Shown: positions 49,521 to 60,092 of the stretch, one piece after another
Position numbering within the stretch: position 1 is the stretch's first letter
Layout of the letters: each line of letters starts with the position of its first letter
From: Microcebus murinus
Taxonomy: Eukaryota; Chordata; Mammalia; Primates; Cheirogaleidae
DNA: 64,000 nucleotides
Direction: 5' to 3'
Assembly: GCF_040939455.1 (NCBI RefSeq)
Contig: NC_134109.1
Coordinates: 73,933,001-73,997,000, forward strand
Position numbers and translations under genes: made by a program
Notes under the pieces: model-generated
What the model was told of the DNA's origin: nothing
Databases searched by the model: none
Seen by the model: only the letters and a program-made list of their open reading frames with translations

Positions 49521-49725
49521 GGTTAGCGCTCGGTAATGGAACCAGGCTGCCTCATTCTGCCACTTCCTAGGTATGTGACCTTCGGCAAATGACTTACCTT
49601 TTCAGTGATTCAGTTTCCTTCTCTGCAAGCCGGGGATGATACCGTTGTTTGAAAGATTATAGGATGTTACACAATTCAAATGTGTTAAGTGGCATCTGGC
49701 ACATAGCAGTACGTGCCTGGACTGA
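49521..49725 (+). repeat. MIR SINE, near full length
   Basis: 'ggttagcgctcggtaatgga', 'accaggctgcctcattctgc', 'cacttcctaggtatgtgacc', 'ttcggcaaatgacttacctt', 'cagtttccttctctgcaagc' and 'tggcatctggcacatagcag' match MIR from 5' tRNA-like end to tail. Confidence 0.92.
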
Positions 49726-50839
49726 GCACAGCGCACAGCGACTGGCCCAGGTAAGCCTTTCTAACAGCCTGGTGCAGAGCAGGAGCTCACCGGCCCCTCC
49801 CCCAAACCTTGGGAAATGTCCCTGCTAATGACTAAAAAGCCCCATCATTCTAAAGTGGATTGGGGTGGGTAAAGCTTTCAGAACACTGCCTTGTTTCAGT
49901 TTTAAATCCTGTCTTTGAGACCCTGCTGTGAGCTTGCACCTTGTGGCTTATTTCTCACATCTGGAGGCATGAGAACCCACCCCAGGAAAGCGGCTTTCTC
50001 CCATTTCTCCGCTGACTGAGCACAGGACGCTGCAGAGACCGCAGGTGAGGAGCTTCCCGGGCGCTCCAATGAGGCGGATCAGAAGGAGACTGCTCGCTGA
50101 ATTTTCCTGGGAGCTATGTTCCTCGCCTGGAATGATGCAGTCATTTTACACTGAACATAATCACTGAATCGAACACTGTTAACATGGGACCCGGAGGCAC
50201 ATCCATCCATCTCATCACCTTCCTGTAGTCTCAGCTTAAAAGACCTCAGGAAGACCCCAAAGGCAAAGCCAACGTTAGATGCAGGACAGATGCTAGTGTG
50301 GGGGCTGCCGAAAGCTGAGCCCTGCTGCCCCCCCTTCCTCCCCCCAAGCTACAAAGCCCTGCTGACTCTGAGACAGGAGAAGCAAACCGGTTAGCCAGGC
50401 CACAGGAGAAGGAGCCAGCATGGGACAGAGAGAGGAAGGCTACAATAGGGAAACAAAGCTCCTGTTTTCAAGCTGCAAAACCAGGCTATGACCCAGAATC
50501 TAGTCCACTGTTACATATTTGGGTGAGTTGAGGTAATTCAAACTCGGTAGGGGTGTTTGTTTGTTCTTTGCACCAAGCCCTTATGGCTTTTTGTGATTTA
50601 CCTTTGCGAATTGGAAGCTAGGCTGGTTTTTCTAAAAGGGATGATTAGACTGTGTGAGGAAAGGGTTTTTGCAATTTATTGGAAGAATAACAAAATGTGA
50701 ACAAAGCTAGAGTTCACTTTCACCCTCTTCTCCTCCTTCCTACTTACACTGCTAATAATATCTCATCAGATATGGGAAATATTTGTCACATAAGCAAGGT
50801 GAAGGAAAAATTCTGAGGTCAAAGATTGTTCATTGCAGG
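49726..50839. other. unique sequence
   Basis: No gene called. Holds the CpG-bearing patch described separately. Otherwise no repeat recognised. Confidence 0.4.
49985..50130. promoter_or_regulatory. CpG patch with a donor-like site
   Basis: About eight CpGs in some 110 bases ('aaagcggctttctcccattt', 'tctccgctgactgagcacag', 'gacgctgcagagaccgcagg', 'cttcccgggcgctccaatga', 'ggcggatcag'). A good splice donor, 'cgcag/gtgagg', lies at 50041-50050. It could be a small non-coding exon or promoter, or a chance patch. Confidence 0.25.
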
Positions 50840-50925
50840 GAAGCCACACAACTTTCTTTAAGTCGGTTATCTCTGTGGGCCTCGATTTTCACATCTGCAA
50901 AATGGTTAAGGCTAGGCTGGAAATC
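50840..50925 (+). repeat. MIR core fragment
   Basis: 'gggaagccacacaactttct', 'atctctgtgggcctcgattt' and 'tcacatctgcaaaatggtta' match the MIR core. Confidence 0.65.
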
Positions 50926-51384
50926 TTTTGGGCTTCTTGCCACCACCTAGAGTTTGTGAATTTAGGGGAATGTGTTGTCACCATATCAACCAATACTGCT
51001 ACTGGTCTTAGTTTCAGGGATATGGAAACAGTTAAGAAATTTATAGTCATATTCTACTAATATATGAAAAGAGCTCAGTTGTTTTGATTTGTTTCTAAAT
51101 CGTAGTATAATATCTTAAGAACAAACTCCTTTACCAGCAAACGTGGTACACAACCAATTATTTATTGTGCTCATTAAAAATGGTCCTCATCTAGCCAAAG
51201 CCTGGGTAGGATGCTAGGGCCCTTTGTCTTCTTTTTTCTCACCATGAGGTCACTCTCTGCACATGTTCTTATGACTGGAAAAACTGGGCTAAGCATACAT
51301 GGAATGGTCTGTTGTTCATATATGTTCATTAATTGCCTGACTTTCCCACTGTCTAAACTAAATCAACTGTTTAAAAAAATTCTG
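50926..51384. other. unique sequence
   Basis: No gene or repeat recognised. Confidence 0.4.
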
Positions 51385-51502
51385 AAGACTACAACAGAGT
51401 CAAGAAAGGATTCTCCCGGGGAAAAAGGGCAAGAGTCGGCAGGGAGAAAGGAAAAAAAGGAAGAGAAGGACAAGGAGAATTCAGAGGAAATCAAGATGAG
51501 GT
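51385..51502 (+). other. purine-rich stretch
   Basis: Plus strand is dominated by A and G ('gggaaaaagggcaagagtcg', 'ggagaaaggaaaaaaaggaa', 'gagaaggacaaggagaattc'). It has triplex potential and gives an open frame rich in Lys and Glu that should not be taken as a protein. Confidence 0.6.
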
Positions 51503-52514
51503 CTCTATAGTTTTTTTTCATGGTTATTTATTTTCTTTATACTTCCTGACTTTTTTCAGAAATGCAATGTGACAGAATTTAACATCTGGTAATAAACTGA
51601 ATGTTTTCTTATTTGATCACATAGCCACTAGGAGGTATCACAGCCTCTGGCTATTGCAGCTAATTTATTTATGGAAATAAAAATAGGGCTTTGTTATTTA
51701 TTTTTCATAGTTCTTAAATCATCAGCAATGTCTTTATTAACATTTAAATGAATGAATGAATAAAACGTTATACTCCCTGTGGTAGACTGGCCATGCTGGG
51801 ATCAGGTACACCCAATGTCACCCAGACATCTTTGCATTCCTCTAGAGATGGGGTAGCTTTTTTCCTCTGGTGCTACTCCCTCCCGTCTTAGCTGTTAGAA
51901 AATGCTTCCTTTTGTTGGGCTCAAATGCATCTAATTTTCTGTTGATTGGTCCTACTGTTCCTCATTTGGACCATGTATAGCAAGTCACTTGTATGTAGCA
52001 AAATTGTCTTGCATTTTGAGTAATTAAAGCCATCTACAATGTGTCTCCAGGAGCCACACTCCCTTGGGCCCAGCAGGTCCTTCCAGCACAGGTGCCCAGG
52101 CTCCTCCCTGGCCCATTCATTTTCCTAGCAGACCCCTCCTCCAATTGATGTTTGCCTATCTCAGTGTAGCCCAAGTTCACAGTAGCTCTTCAGCAGCCAC
52201 ACCAGCCTGTCTCACATCAAGTTTACTGTTGCATATACCACTGCTGCTGGTTCTCTTAGTTTTCTAAACCTAAGTGCAGGGCCCCACATTTGTTCCTACT
52301 AAAATTTATCTTCCTAGATGAGGCCCACCATTGCTATCAAGCTATAAGATATCTGCAAATTGCTAAGTATATCTGTTTTAACTTTACCTAATTCATTGAC
52401 AAAACTGTTGAATGAATAAGACCAAAAAAGAGAATAAATGACTAGAATATGGATAATCTATAATTAATAGTCGATAATCAATGTATATTTTTCAATAATT
52501 CATAAAAACATGTG
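51503..52514. other. unique sequence
   Basis: No gene or confident repeat. Confidence 0.4.
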
Positions 52515-52605
52515 TCAATCACCTATTATATGTGAAGCACATTCGTGCTGTATAAACAGTAGGAAACAGACTGTTCACATGGACTTTGCATTCTAGTAAA
52601 TAATA
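52515..52605 (-). repeat. L2 fragment
   Basis: 'gtcaatcacctattatatgt', 'gaagcacattcgtgctgtat' and 'actttgcattctagtaaata' resemble antisense L2. Confidence 0.45.
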
Positions 52606-52829
52606 AATGATTAATGCCCTTTAATTATGGGCATTAGTTAGCAAGCACAATGTTGGTGTCATTCAGTTTTCATTTCTCACGTTGGTTCACAACACTTTCA
52701 GGAGAGATTTTATTAAGTGGCTTATGAACTGCTGATATATATAAAACATAAACCCAATCTTCCAGTCCAATGGTGCTAACAAATTGAGAAAAATAAACCA
52801 TTCTGATATCATTTTTTTAAAAAAAACAC

Positions 52830-53065
52830 CTTATTGAGGTGTGAGTGGCATGTAAAAAGCTGTATATATATATATATGTATATATATGTGTATATATATA
52901 TGTGTGTGTGTATATATATGTGTATATATATGTGTGTATATATATACACATATATATATATACACAATTCCATCCATTTGGGGCTAAGTATAAACTCATG
53001 AAACCATCACCACCATCAAGGCATCAGACATATCCATTACCTCCCAAAGTATCCTCCTGCTTGCT
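52830..53065 (-). mobile_element. L1M 3' UTR fragment
   Basis: Plus strand 'accttattgaggtgtgagtg' and 'gcatgtaaaaagctgtatat', then after a TA-rich microsatellite 'aactcatgaaaccatcacca', 'ccatcaaggcatcagacata' and 'tccattacctcccaaagtat'. This is the same L1M 3' class as 9585-9848, in antisense. Confidence 0.75.
52861..52966. repeat. (TA/TG)n alternating microsatellite with inverted ends
   Basis: About 106 bases of alternating pyrimidine-purine TA and TG units. The 3' part switches from 'tgtgtgtatatatata' to 'cacatatatatatataca', making it self-complementary. Confidence 0.95.
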
Positions 53066-53846
53066 TTCGTATTAGTTTTACTTATTCCTTTATTTTTATA
53101 GTAAAGAACATTTAATATAAGATCTATCATCTTAGAAAATTCTAAATATACAACGCAGAATTGTTAGGTGGAGGCACTATGCTGTATAGTAGATGAGATG
53201 ACTTATTTTGGCTAAACCTAAATTGGCTCTCACTGACCACTGATAGCTTTTTTCCAAGTTTGTTCTAACGTTCACGAACTACCCTCTTCATATTTCCATA
53301 CTGGAGTCTTGCCTAGAGTTGGTGTAAAACTCACCACTCTGGAATCTTTACAATCCACTTTCTACACTTTTGAGTCTGGAAACTCCATATGCCTTCTCTG
53401 TGCTCCCAGTCCGGTCACCAGCACCTTTCTTGTCCTTCTAATCTTTTAAAGATCCTATCAGAAGTTAAGTGATCTTACTCACTGCTTCTTGGTCCCATGG
53501 GATGCAATTGATGCAGGCCGGGCATAATGAACTCTCAATTCCATGTTATCAATTAATATTCATTCTCCAATCTCAGAACAAAGATCAAGTGTGGCCCCCA
53601 AAGAGGAGGGCGAGCCACACTCTCTCCCTTCTTTCTCCACCAGCCTAACTAACATAGCTCTTGGTGTTGCCATTATTTTTCACAAGCATCAGCTGATCTC
53701 AATGCTCAGCCTCTAGGAACAGTTCTTACATGTTGCTGCCACTCTGTCATATTCCTCTTGGTCAGGTGTCCTTCTGTCCATCTGTGGTCGGTGTCCTCTT
53801 TGCCTCTGTGCTCTTGAGGAGGCTCCCTGAGCATCTCTAATGCAAT
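53066..53846. other. unique sequence
   Basis: No gene or confident repeat. Confidence 0.4.
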
Positions 53847-53924
53847 TGCAAATGATCTCAAGAAAGAAGACAAGAAGATATGTGCTTAAATATCTTTTTG
53901 TCTTCCTTCCTGAGATCATTTGCA
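53847..53924 (-). ncRNA. miRNA-precursor-like hairpin (candidate)
   Basis: Two 35-base arms (53847-53881 and 53890-53924) are reverse complements with three differences, separated by an 8-base loop 'gtgcttaa'. The differences are at arm positions 15, 19 and 28 and are all transitions. Read as minus-strand RNA, two become G-U pairs and one is an A-C mismatch. Read as plus-strand RNA, one is G-U and two are A-C, so the minus strand folds better. The arm begins 'tgcaaatgatctca'. Size and shape fit a pre-miRNA, but no expression evidence exists here, and a local inverted duplication is an equally good explanation. Confidence 0.35.
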
Positions 53925-54549
53925 CCTGGCAGAGTTACTTTCTGAGACCTCCCTAACATTCTGTTAGAATTACAGGCCCTGGAATCACATCAACTGCTCT
54001 TTTAAAAAAATTTCTGATGCCTTGTCATTTTTCATTTTGTTCTGAAATAGAATCACTTTCTTCTAGGGTCCTTGTCTTCTCCACTGCAGCAACCTGGGTC
54101 TTCCCTGTTGAGCACAATTCTGACACTTGTCACTTCTTCTACATCTTAGCAGATGACTTTTTCAGCAAAGCCTGTCAATGCATTGTCAGGTACTCTGCTG
54201 TTTAGTTGCATGATCTGCCTATACGGTCCTGAATATTTGAAGTCCTCCGCCATGCCCCTATCTTGTATTTCTCCCTGTCCTGTGCCCAAGGTTTTGCAAG
54301 ATGCCAACAAAAATAACGATCTGGTTAAAATAAGGACTTAAAAGAAAGGGACAGACGGGGAACAAAGGGACCTTGGAAAGGGCTGCTCATGAGGTGTGCA
54401 CGAGAGGCAGCAGTTTTGCTGAATCATTTATTTTAAGGTAATTATAGAACCGCTTTGTTCCATACGAAGCTCAGAGAATAAGGAGAGTGAATAACTTTGG
54501 TGCGGGGAAGAATCAGTTAACCGTTAACCACTGGGAGACACGGTTTAGT
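53925..54549. other. unique sequence
   Basis: No gene or repeat recognised. Confidence 0.4.
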
Positions 54550-55040
54550 GCAGCATTGTTCAACAGAAATATAATGTGAGGCACACACGTAAGACACATT
54601 TTCTAGTAGCCACATTTTAAAAAGTAAAAAGAAATAGGTGAAATACATTTTAATAACATTTTATTTAACCCAAAGTATCCAACATAGTATTTTAATAGGT
54701 ACTCAGTATAAACAGTTAGTAAAAGATATTACATATTTGTATACGAAGGCTTTGAAACCATGTGTATATCTCATACTCATTGAACACCTCAATTCAGATG
54801 CTAAATTTTCATCAGAAATACTTGATCTATGGCTAGAGTTCATAAAATTTACAGTTGAAAAAGTAGATTCCTATATCCAAATTGTTCCAAACACACTTAA
54901 AAAGTTTTCCAAGAGGTGGGTCCAGTATCAGTTTTTAAATTTAAATAAAATTTGAAATTCCATTCCTCACTTGCACCAACCACACTTCAAATACTTAGTA
55001 GCTGCATGTAGCTGCTGGCTACCACACTGAACAGCATAGT
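54550..55040 (+). mobile_element. MITE-like DNA transposon remnant, copy 2
   Basis: Left end 'gcagcattgttcaacagaaa' and right end 'gctggctaccacactgaaca' then 'gcatagt' form imperfect inverted ends. 'ttctagtagccacattttaa' and 'cttagtagctgcatgtagct' are shared landmarks with the element at 13858-14166. Longer than copy 1 (about 490 bp) and AT-rich inside. A 105-codon frame inside has no transposase features. Confidence 0.6.
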
Positions 55041-55654
55041 CTAGAGACAATATTGAGTGTGAGCAGTTCTCTTTTAACAAAAATTTATTGAGCTCAACAC
55101 ATAGTATTTCATCTTTATGTTAGCATCCCACAATTGAGAACATGAAAATTGAAAGAAAGTATGTATTCAGTAATTCCTTTAGATAATTTTATTTTACTCT
55201 TAACAGCATCTACATATATTCGGGGAAAAAAACCTGAGACAAATATCTCAAAAGAGTGTATTTTGGCAGCCAGCACACACTTCTTAGTACACATGTGGAT
55301 TTGAAAACCCACTATAGTAACTTCTGCCATATCCTGAGAGCCCTCATACCACATCCACCTACCAAAGGATCCCCTGTGCCCCCAGACTGAGCACTAGAAA
55401 TTATTAATAGTACTGGTTAAAATGGAAGAAAAGGCTCTTAAGCCATAATCAACCTTTGGCATACTCATGAAAATTAGTTATCAAATATTAATAAGCCAAC
55501 AATTCAATGCAGAACTAAGACTTTTTAATTGCAGTGAGGAAGGGGGAATAAGGGGGAAATTTTGGAATATATGCTATGAAATGATTGGAAAAGGAGGGCT
55601 CTAAGTACATACGCTTTCTTTCCTTTGCCTAGGGCTGATTGGTACACATGGCAC
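55041..55654. other. unique sequence
   Basis: No gene or repeat recognised. Confidence 0.4.
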
Positions 55655-56225
55655 CTTTGTGGTGTTCCTAGTTTACTTATTTATCAACCAACGTGCATGC
55701 CACCATACACAGGTCCCTGTGTTGGTGAAGGAGCAGTCAGGACAGGGTGAGGATATAAAGAAGTATATAATTCATAGATATGTCCAAAAGCCATTGCACT
55801 TGTTCTCTAATAGGGGAGAGAAGACTCAAGCTCAATCAATTCCATCACAAGGTAGAACGTATTAAGTGCTACAAGGGAAGTACAGATAAATGACACAGGT
55901 AACCTCCTGAAATTTCACAGGAGGAAAATGTCAATACTGTCAAGGAGGGTTGGAGAAACCTTAGAATAGGTGATAACTTTTGTGTTTTGCCATGGGCACT
56001 GAAGGATGGTCATGGTATATGATATTTTAAGAAAGGGGTCTCCAAGCATGAAGTCTAGTATAAGAAGAAACGTGGAAAAGCATGGGAAGGAGCAGTGGGC
56101 AATGCAGCTTAATTCCAACACTGCAGAGGTGGAAAGGAAGGCTGAGATTGACAAGGAAGGCTGAGGTCCCCTTGGCTGCCAGGCTAGGGGTTGTGCCCTA
56201 TTAAGTAGAGCACTGAGAGTCACCA
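55655..56225 (-). repeat. probable L2 LINE remnant
   Basis: Antisense L2-like order: 'agtttacttatttatcaacc', 'acacaggtccctgtgttggt', 'attaagtgctacaagggaag', then 'atttcacaggaggaaaatgt' and a distal 'ccctattaagtagagcactg'. Weak but consistent. Confidence 0.45.
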
Positions 56226-56334
56226 AAGGCATCTGAACAGAGGTTTAATCCTATGTGTATATTTATACAAATGTGAGATTGATCTCATGAAATGGTGATG
56301 AGGATGATGATGACGACAATGACAGCAATAATGA

Positions 56335-56490
56335 CAACTAACATTTATCGAGTGATTACTGTGTGCCATGCCTGGTTCTAAGTGCTTTACATGCATTAAC
56401 TCATTTAATTCCCCAACAACTCTATGATGTAGAGGACAGGGGGAAACATCAGACTGTTCATTTTGGAACTCAGAGACACAAAAGAGCACA
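56335..56490 (-). repeat. MIR SINE
   Basis: 'acatttatcgagtgattact', 'gtgtgccatgcctggttcta', 'agtgctttacatgcattaac' and 'caactctatgatgtagagga' are an excellent antisense MIR 3' match. Confidence 0.88.
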
Positions 56491-57671
56491 GAAGACAAAA
56501 ATACTAAATAGCAAATGCAATAACACAAACCAACAGGGAGTTCTCATGTACAAGAGCTACAGAGCATTCAGTACAAAAAGGTCACAACCAACACACTGCA
56601 GGAGGCAAGGGGGATGTATTATAAACAATACATTAACCTGTCGGATTCATCTCCTGTGGGATTCTTTGGAGATGGGTTTAAAGAGGGTCAAGTGTGGCTG
56701 TGGATGGCTGGCCACTGGCCAGGAGGCTCAGCCCAGGAACCAGGCACCTCAGCTGGCCTCTAGTCAGTTACCTTCACTGGCTCCCACAAAACCCTGCTCA
56801 TAGACGAAGACGCTGGGCTTGAATTACTCTTTCTTATATGGATCACGCTTTCCCTGACGACAAGCATCAGAATCATCTGGGAATTGCTAAAATTCCTGAT
56901 GCCCCAGCACTTGCAATGCCTGCAGCCTCTTTTACCTTTCTCTGCTCTGACTACTCCTCAAAAGGCATAATGCTAAACATCACTAATCCATTGGTATAAA
57001 ACATTTACCACTGCCATGCGCTTTCTACACTGCTAGAATGGAGAAGGACATGTATAGACAGGTAGTTTTATTTCAGTAACGTTTTTATAGAATCTGCATT
57101 AGTGTACATCTGTTCACCATCCTTCCAATTAGGCTGTCATTTGCTGAGGGATTCTATCCCTTGTAATAATCTGTGTCACAAGTTTTGTAAGCACCCAGTG
57201 GAGAGTCCCAGCTGAGGAAGAAAAGGGTTTCTTTACCAAACAGGGAAGCTGAGATCTAGTGTTCATATCTCACCTTCTACATGGGAGATACAACAGCAAA
57301 GCTACCCCAGCCCAGCTGATGAGCTGAGTCTGGGCCCATGAGCAACATGGGCCCCAGCTGTGTGCAAACTGAGAAGCCTCCAGGAAAAGAGAACATGGCA
57401 TGTGCTCCAGTTAGAACAGGGACTATAGGGACTGCAACAGCAGCTTTCCCCTCAATCCAGCCACTATTGCACAGAGGACAAAGCTGGGAAGAGGAGCAGG
57501 AAGTGGGCCAGAGAAAGAAGGGAATCGGGGGCAAGTGGGTATGCAACCTGTGCTCAGGCCCCAGCCTACCATCACGTCTCCAAGAGCAGAGGGCTGGCCA
57601 TTCTGAGGCATGTGCCAGACCCCTCAGCTGCCTTGGGCTATAAAAACACATTTACCTTCAATGCAAGATTC
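56491..57671. other. mostly unique sequence
   Basis: No gene. A short MER5-like piece lies at about 56863-56912 ('aagcatcagaatcatctggg', 'aattgctaaaattcctgatg'). Frames of 146 (56363-56803) and 124 codons (57277-57651, minus) lack domains and begin in, or overlap, repeats or other frames. Confidence 0.4.
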
Positions 57672-57795
57672 AAAACTGAGGCACTCTGGACTTAAACCAC
57701 CCAGGTGCAAACCCCAGTTCCACCACTAACTGGCCGTGTGTTCTTGGGAAGGTCACTTACCCTCTCTGAGGCTCCAATTCCCCATTTATGAAATT
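57672..57795 (+). repeat. MIR SINE core
   Basis: 'ctctggacttaaaccaccca', 'ggtgcaaaccccagttccac', 'cactaactggccgtgtgttc', 'ttgggaaggtcacttaccct' and 'ctctgaggctccaattcccc' match MIR. Confidence 0.88.
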
Positions 57796-57799
57796 CATT

Positions 57800-58352
57800 C
57801 AAAATATATATGAAGACACTCCTAGGTATTTACTAGAGAGATGAAAACATACGTCCTCAGAAAGACTTGAACATAAATGTTCATAACAGCTTTATTCATC
57901 ATAGCCAAAGCCTAGAAAGAAGCCAGGTATTCACAGCAGCAGGTGAGCTGGTAAACTGCATCCATACAGGGCAATGGTGCTCAGCAGTAAAAAGGAACAA
58001 ACTACTGGCACATGCAAAGACATAGATGAATCTCAAAATCATTTAGAAAAATGATTCTCAATGATTTTAGAAAAATCATTCTCAATGATTTTCTCAAAAT
58101 CATTTGAGAAAAAAAAACAGGCACAAAAGAATACACATGGTAAGATTCCATTTATGTGGAATTCTAGAAAAGACAAACCTAATCTATAGCGATAGAAATT
58201 GCTCTATTAGTGACTGCCTGGGGCTGGGGGGGTGGACAGGGACTGACTGTAGAGGACCAAGTGGGGAACTGTTCTATCTCATGACTGTAGTAGTGGCTAC
58301 ACAGGTTTTCTCATCAAATTTTTCATTTAAATGGGTGCAATCTATTTTTTTA
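57800..58352 (+). mobile_element. old L1M 3' end
   Basis: 'agacactcctaggtatttac', 'atgttcataacagctttatt', 'catcatagccaaagcctaga', 'gaataca' and 'catggtaagattccatttat', 'ctgcctggggctgggggggt' and 'actgtagtagtggctacaca' follow L1M 3' wording. A local tandem and palindromic expansion sits inside (58035-58104). Confidence 0.8.
58035..58104. repeat. 24-bp tandem duplication with alternating palindromes
   Basis: Units 58045-58068 and 58069-58092 are 24 bp each with one mismatch. The 9-base word 'aaaatcatt' (58035-58043, 58072-58080, 58096-58104) alternates with its complement 'aatgatttt' (58060-58068, 58084-58092). Several are separated by just 'ctc', so multiple overlapping hairpins are possible. 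Confidence 0.9.
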
Positions 58353-58374
58353 AAAATAATATCTCGATAAAATG

Positions 58375-59035
58375 TATTTATATGGAGCACGACTATGTGC
58401 CAGGCACTGTTCTAAGTGCTTGGGTACAATAATGAAGAAAGCAAAGTCCATGCCCTCATGAAATTTACATTCTAAAGAAAGGAGACAGATAATCAATGCA
58501 TAAAAATAGATTCATTCATAATGATAAATTCCATTAAGGAAAATAAAGCAGGGTAAGAGGTTAGAGAATGACAGATGTGCTATTCCAGACAGGCGGTCAG
58601 GGAAGGGCTTTCGAGAGAGAGAGACTATGTGAGCAGAGACCTCAGTGAAGTGAGAGAGAGAGAGAGAGTGTGTGTGTGTGTGTGAGCATGAGCATCCCAA
58701 GCACTGGGAACAGGAAGTGCAAAGGGCCTGGGGCAGACTGTGCTTAGCATGGTTGAGAAACAGCAAGGAACCCACTGTGGCTAAAGCCAAGTGAGGAAGG
58801 TTGAGAGTGGAAAATGAAAGACCTAATCCTGCAGGGGTTTTGAAGTCTGGATAAAGAATTGGGAATTTAAGTGTGTCGGGAAGTGGGAGGAGGCTTTTGT
58901 CTGCATGTTGTATTGTTATCGTCATATCTTCTCTTTATGATTCGAAAAATGACTTGATATGATCTGATTATGTTTTAAAAGCATCACATTGGTGGGTGTG
59001 TGCAGAAGAGATGGAAACAATAGTTAGGAGCCTAC
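58375..59035 (-). repeat. L2 LINE remnant, well preserved
   Basis: Antisense L2: 'tgtgccaggcactgttctaa', 'caaagtccatgccctcatga', 'ctattccagacaggcggtca', 'agcagagacctcagtgaagt', 'ggaacaggaagtgcaaaggg' and 'aggaacccactgtggctaaa'. The order matches the L2 3' region. A GA/GT microsatellite has grown inside. Confidence 0.8.
58650..58684 (+). repeat. (GA)n(TG)n microsatellite
   Basis: About 18 bases of AG/GA then 16 of TG/GT, located inside the L2. Confidence 0.95.
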
Positions 59036-59939
59036 CCCAGCATTCAAGCAAGGAAGGACAGCGGGCTGGCCTGAAGTGTCCCAGCAGACAGGGTAAATGT
59101 GGTGAGTAGAGAGTGCCTACCTCATTGGGTGGCTCTGAGGAAACACTGAAAAGTATTTTGAATATTCTGAGCACCTGAAAAGTACTTAAAATACTCTAGC
59201 ATGTAAAATAGTGCTTAGAATAGCACTTAGAACAGTCTGAAGAAAATAGAGTTGAACCATGTTTATAATTATCTAAGCCCCTGAAAAGAGCTTCGACTAG
59301 CGTCTGGCACTTAGTTAAGCACTCAGCCATGTGGGCTAAGATCACACTCCTCTTTGGTAAAAGAGTACTCTCTATCCCTAGGAGAAGGAAGTGGCTTGGA
59401 TTTTTCAGCCTCATTTTTACAAATTTAACTACTGCTAAGGTGCTAGGGAATGCAAGAGAAGCAGAATTTAACAAAGTGTTAAAATTGAGTTAAAACAATT
59501 CCTGTTTTTATCCACAGTACCATCACCCTTATTTCCGCAGGTATGGCTAGCAGGCTAGGTCATACCTTTTGTGGGGCAGGGATTAAGAATCTCAGCTTCG
59601 TCACAACCCCGGGCTGATGCTGGCAAGTCACCATGTTTCAGCAGTCTTTTTATAGAAGCACGGCGAAGTGTTTTCTTTGTGGAGACAGGACTGCATTTGA
59701 TGCATTTCAACCTTCTCTAAATCCTTCTCTTTATGGGTCAGCCCGAGATACTGTCAAACCAATTCCAAGCAAGCCAAACAGAGGCTGAGAGCATTTGTCA
59801 GTGAGAAAGGCATGTTTTTCGCATTGCTGATAGAGTCTGAGATCCCAGGTGGGCAGCAGTGTCCCAACAGGGAGGGTATCCAGCACAAGGACAGAGCCTG
59901 AACCCCACTGAGCACTGTCTGGGGTCCTGGCAGCTTGTT
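59036..59939. other. mostly unique sequence
   Basis: No gene. A weak MIR-like 3' segment may lie at 59110-59245, where short words ('gcacctgaaaagtact', 'agtgcttagaatagcactta') repeat locally. Confidence 0.4.
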
Positions 59940-60092
59940 GTTAATCTGGACAAGTCCATGAGTCAACATCATCATCCTCATTTTACCAAGGAGGAAAGCA
60001 AGGCTCAGAGCAGATAAGTGAGTTGCCAGTGGTCGCTCAGCCAGGATTTGGACCCAACCTGCCTCCACACTCCTCTCATCAGTCTACTCTGC
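59940..60092 (-). repeat. MIR SINE
   Basis: 'catcctcattttaccaagga', 'ggaaagcaaggctcagagca', 'gataagtgagttgccagtgg' and 'caggatttggacccaacctg' match antisense MIR. Confidence 0.88.

Noticed and set aside
51385..51502. Lys/Glu-rich frame as a coding exon
   Set aside because: It is the direct consequence of a purine-rich tract.
53847..53924. hairpin as a MADE1/miR-548 copy
   Set aside because: The arm sequence is unlike MADE1, and the stem lies in unique DNA.
56363..56803. 146-codon open frame
   Set aside because: Starts inside an antisense MIR and shows no protein features.
58512..58925. 137-codon minus-strand open frame
   Set aside because: Lies entirely in an L2 remnant with an embedded microsatellite. 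The Ser/Leu repeats come from the GA tract.
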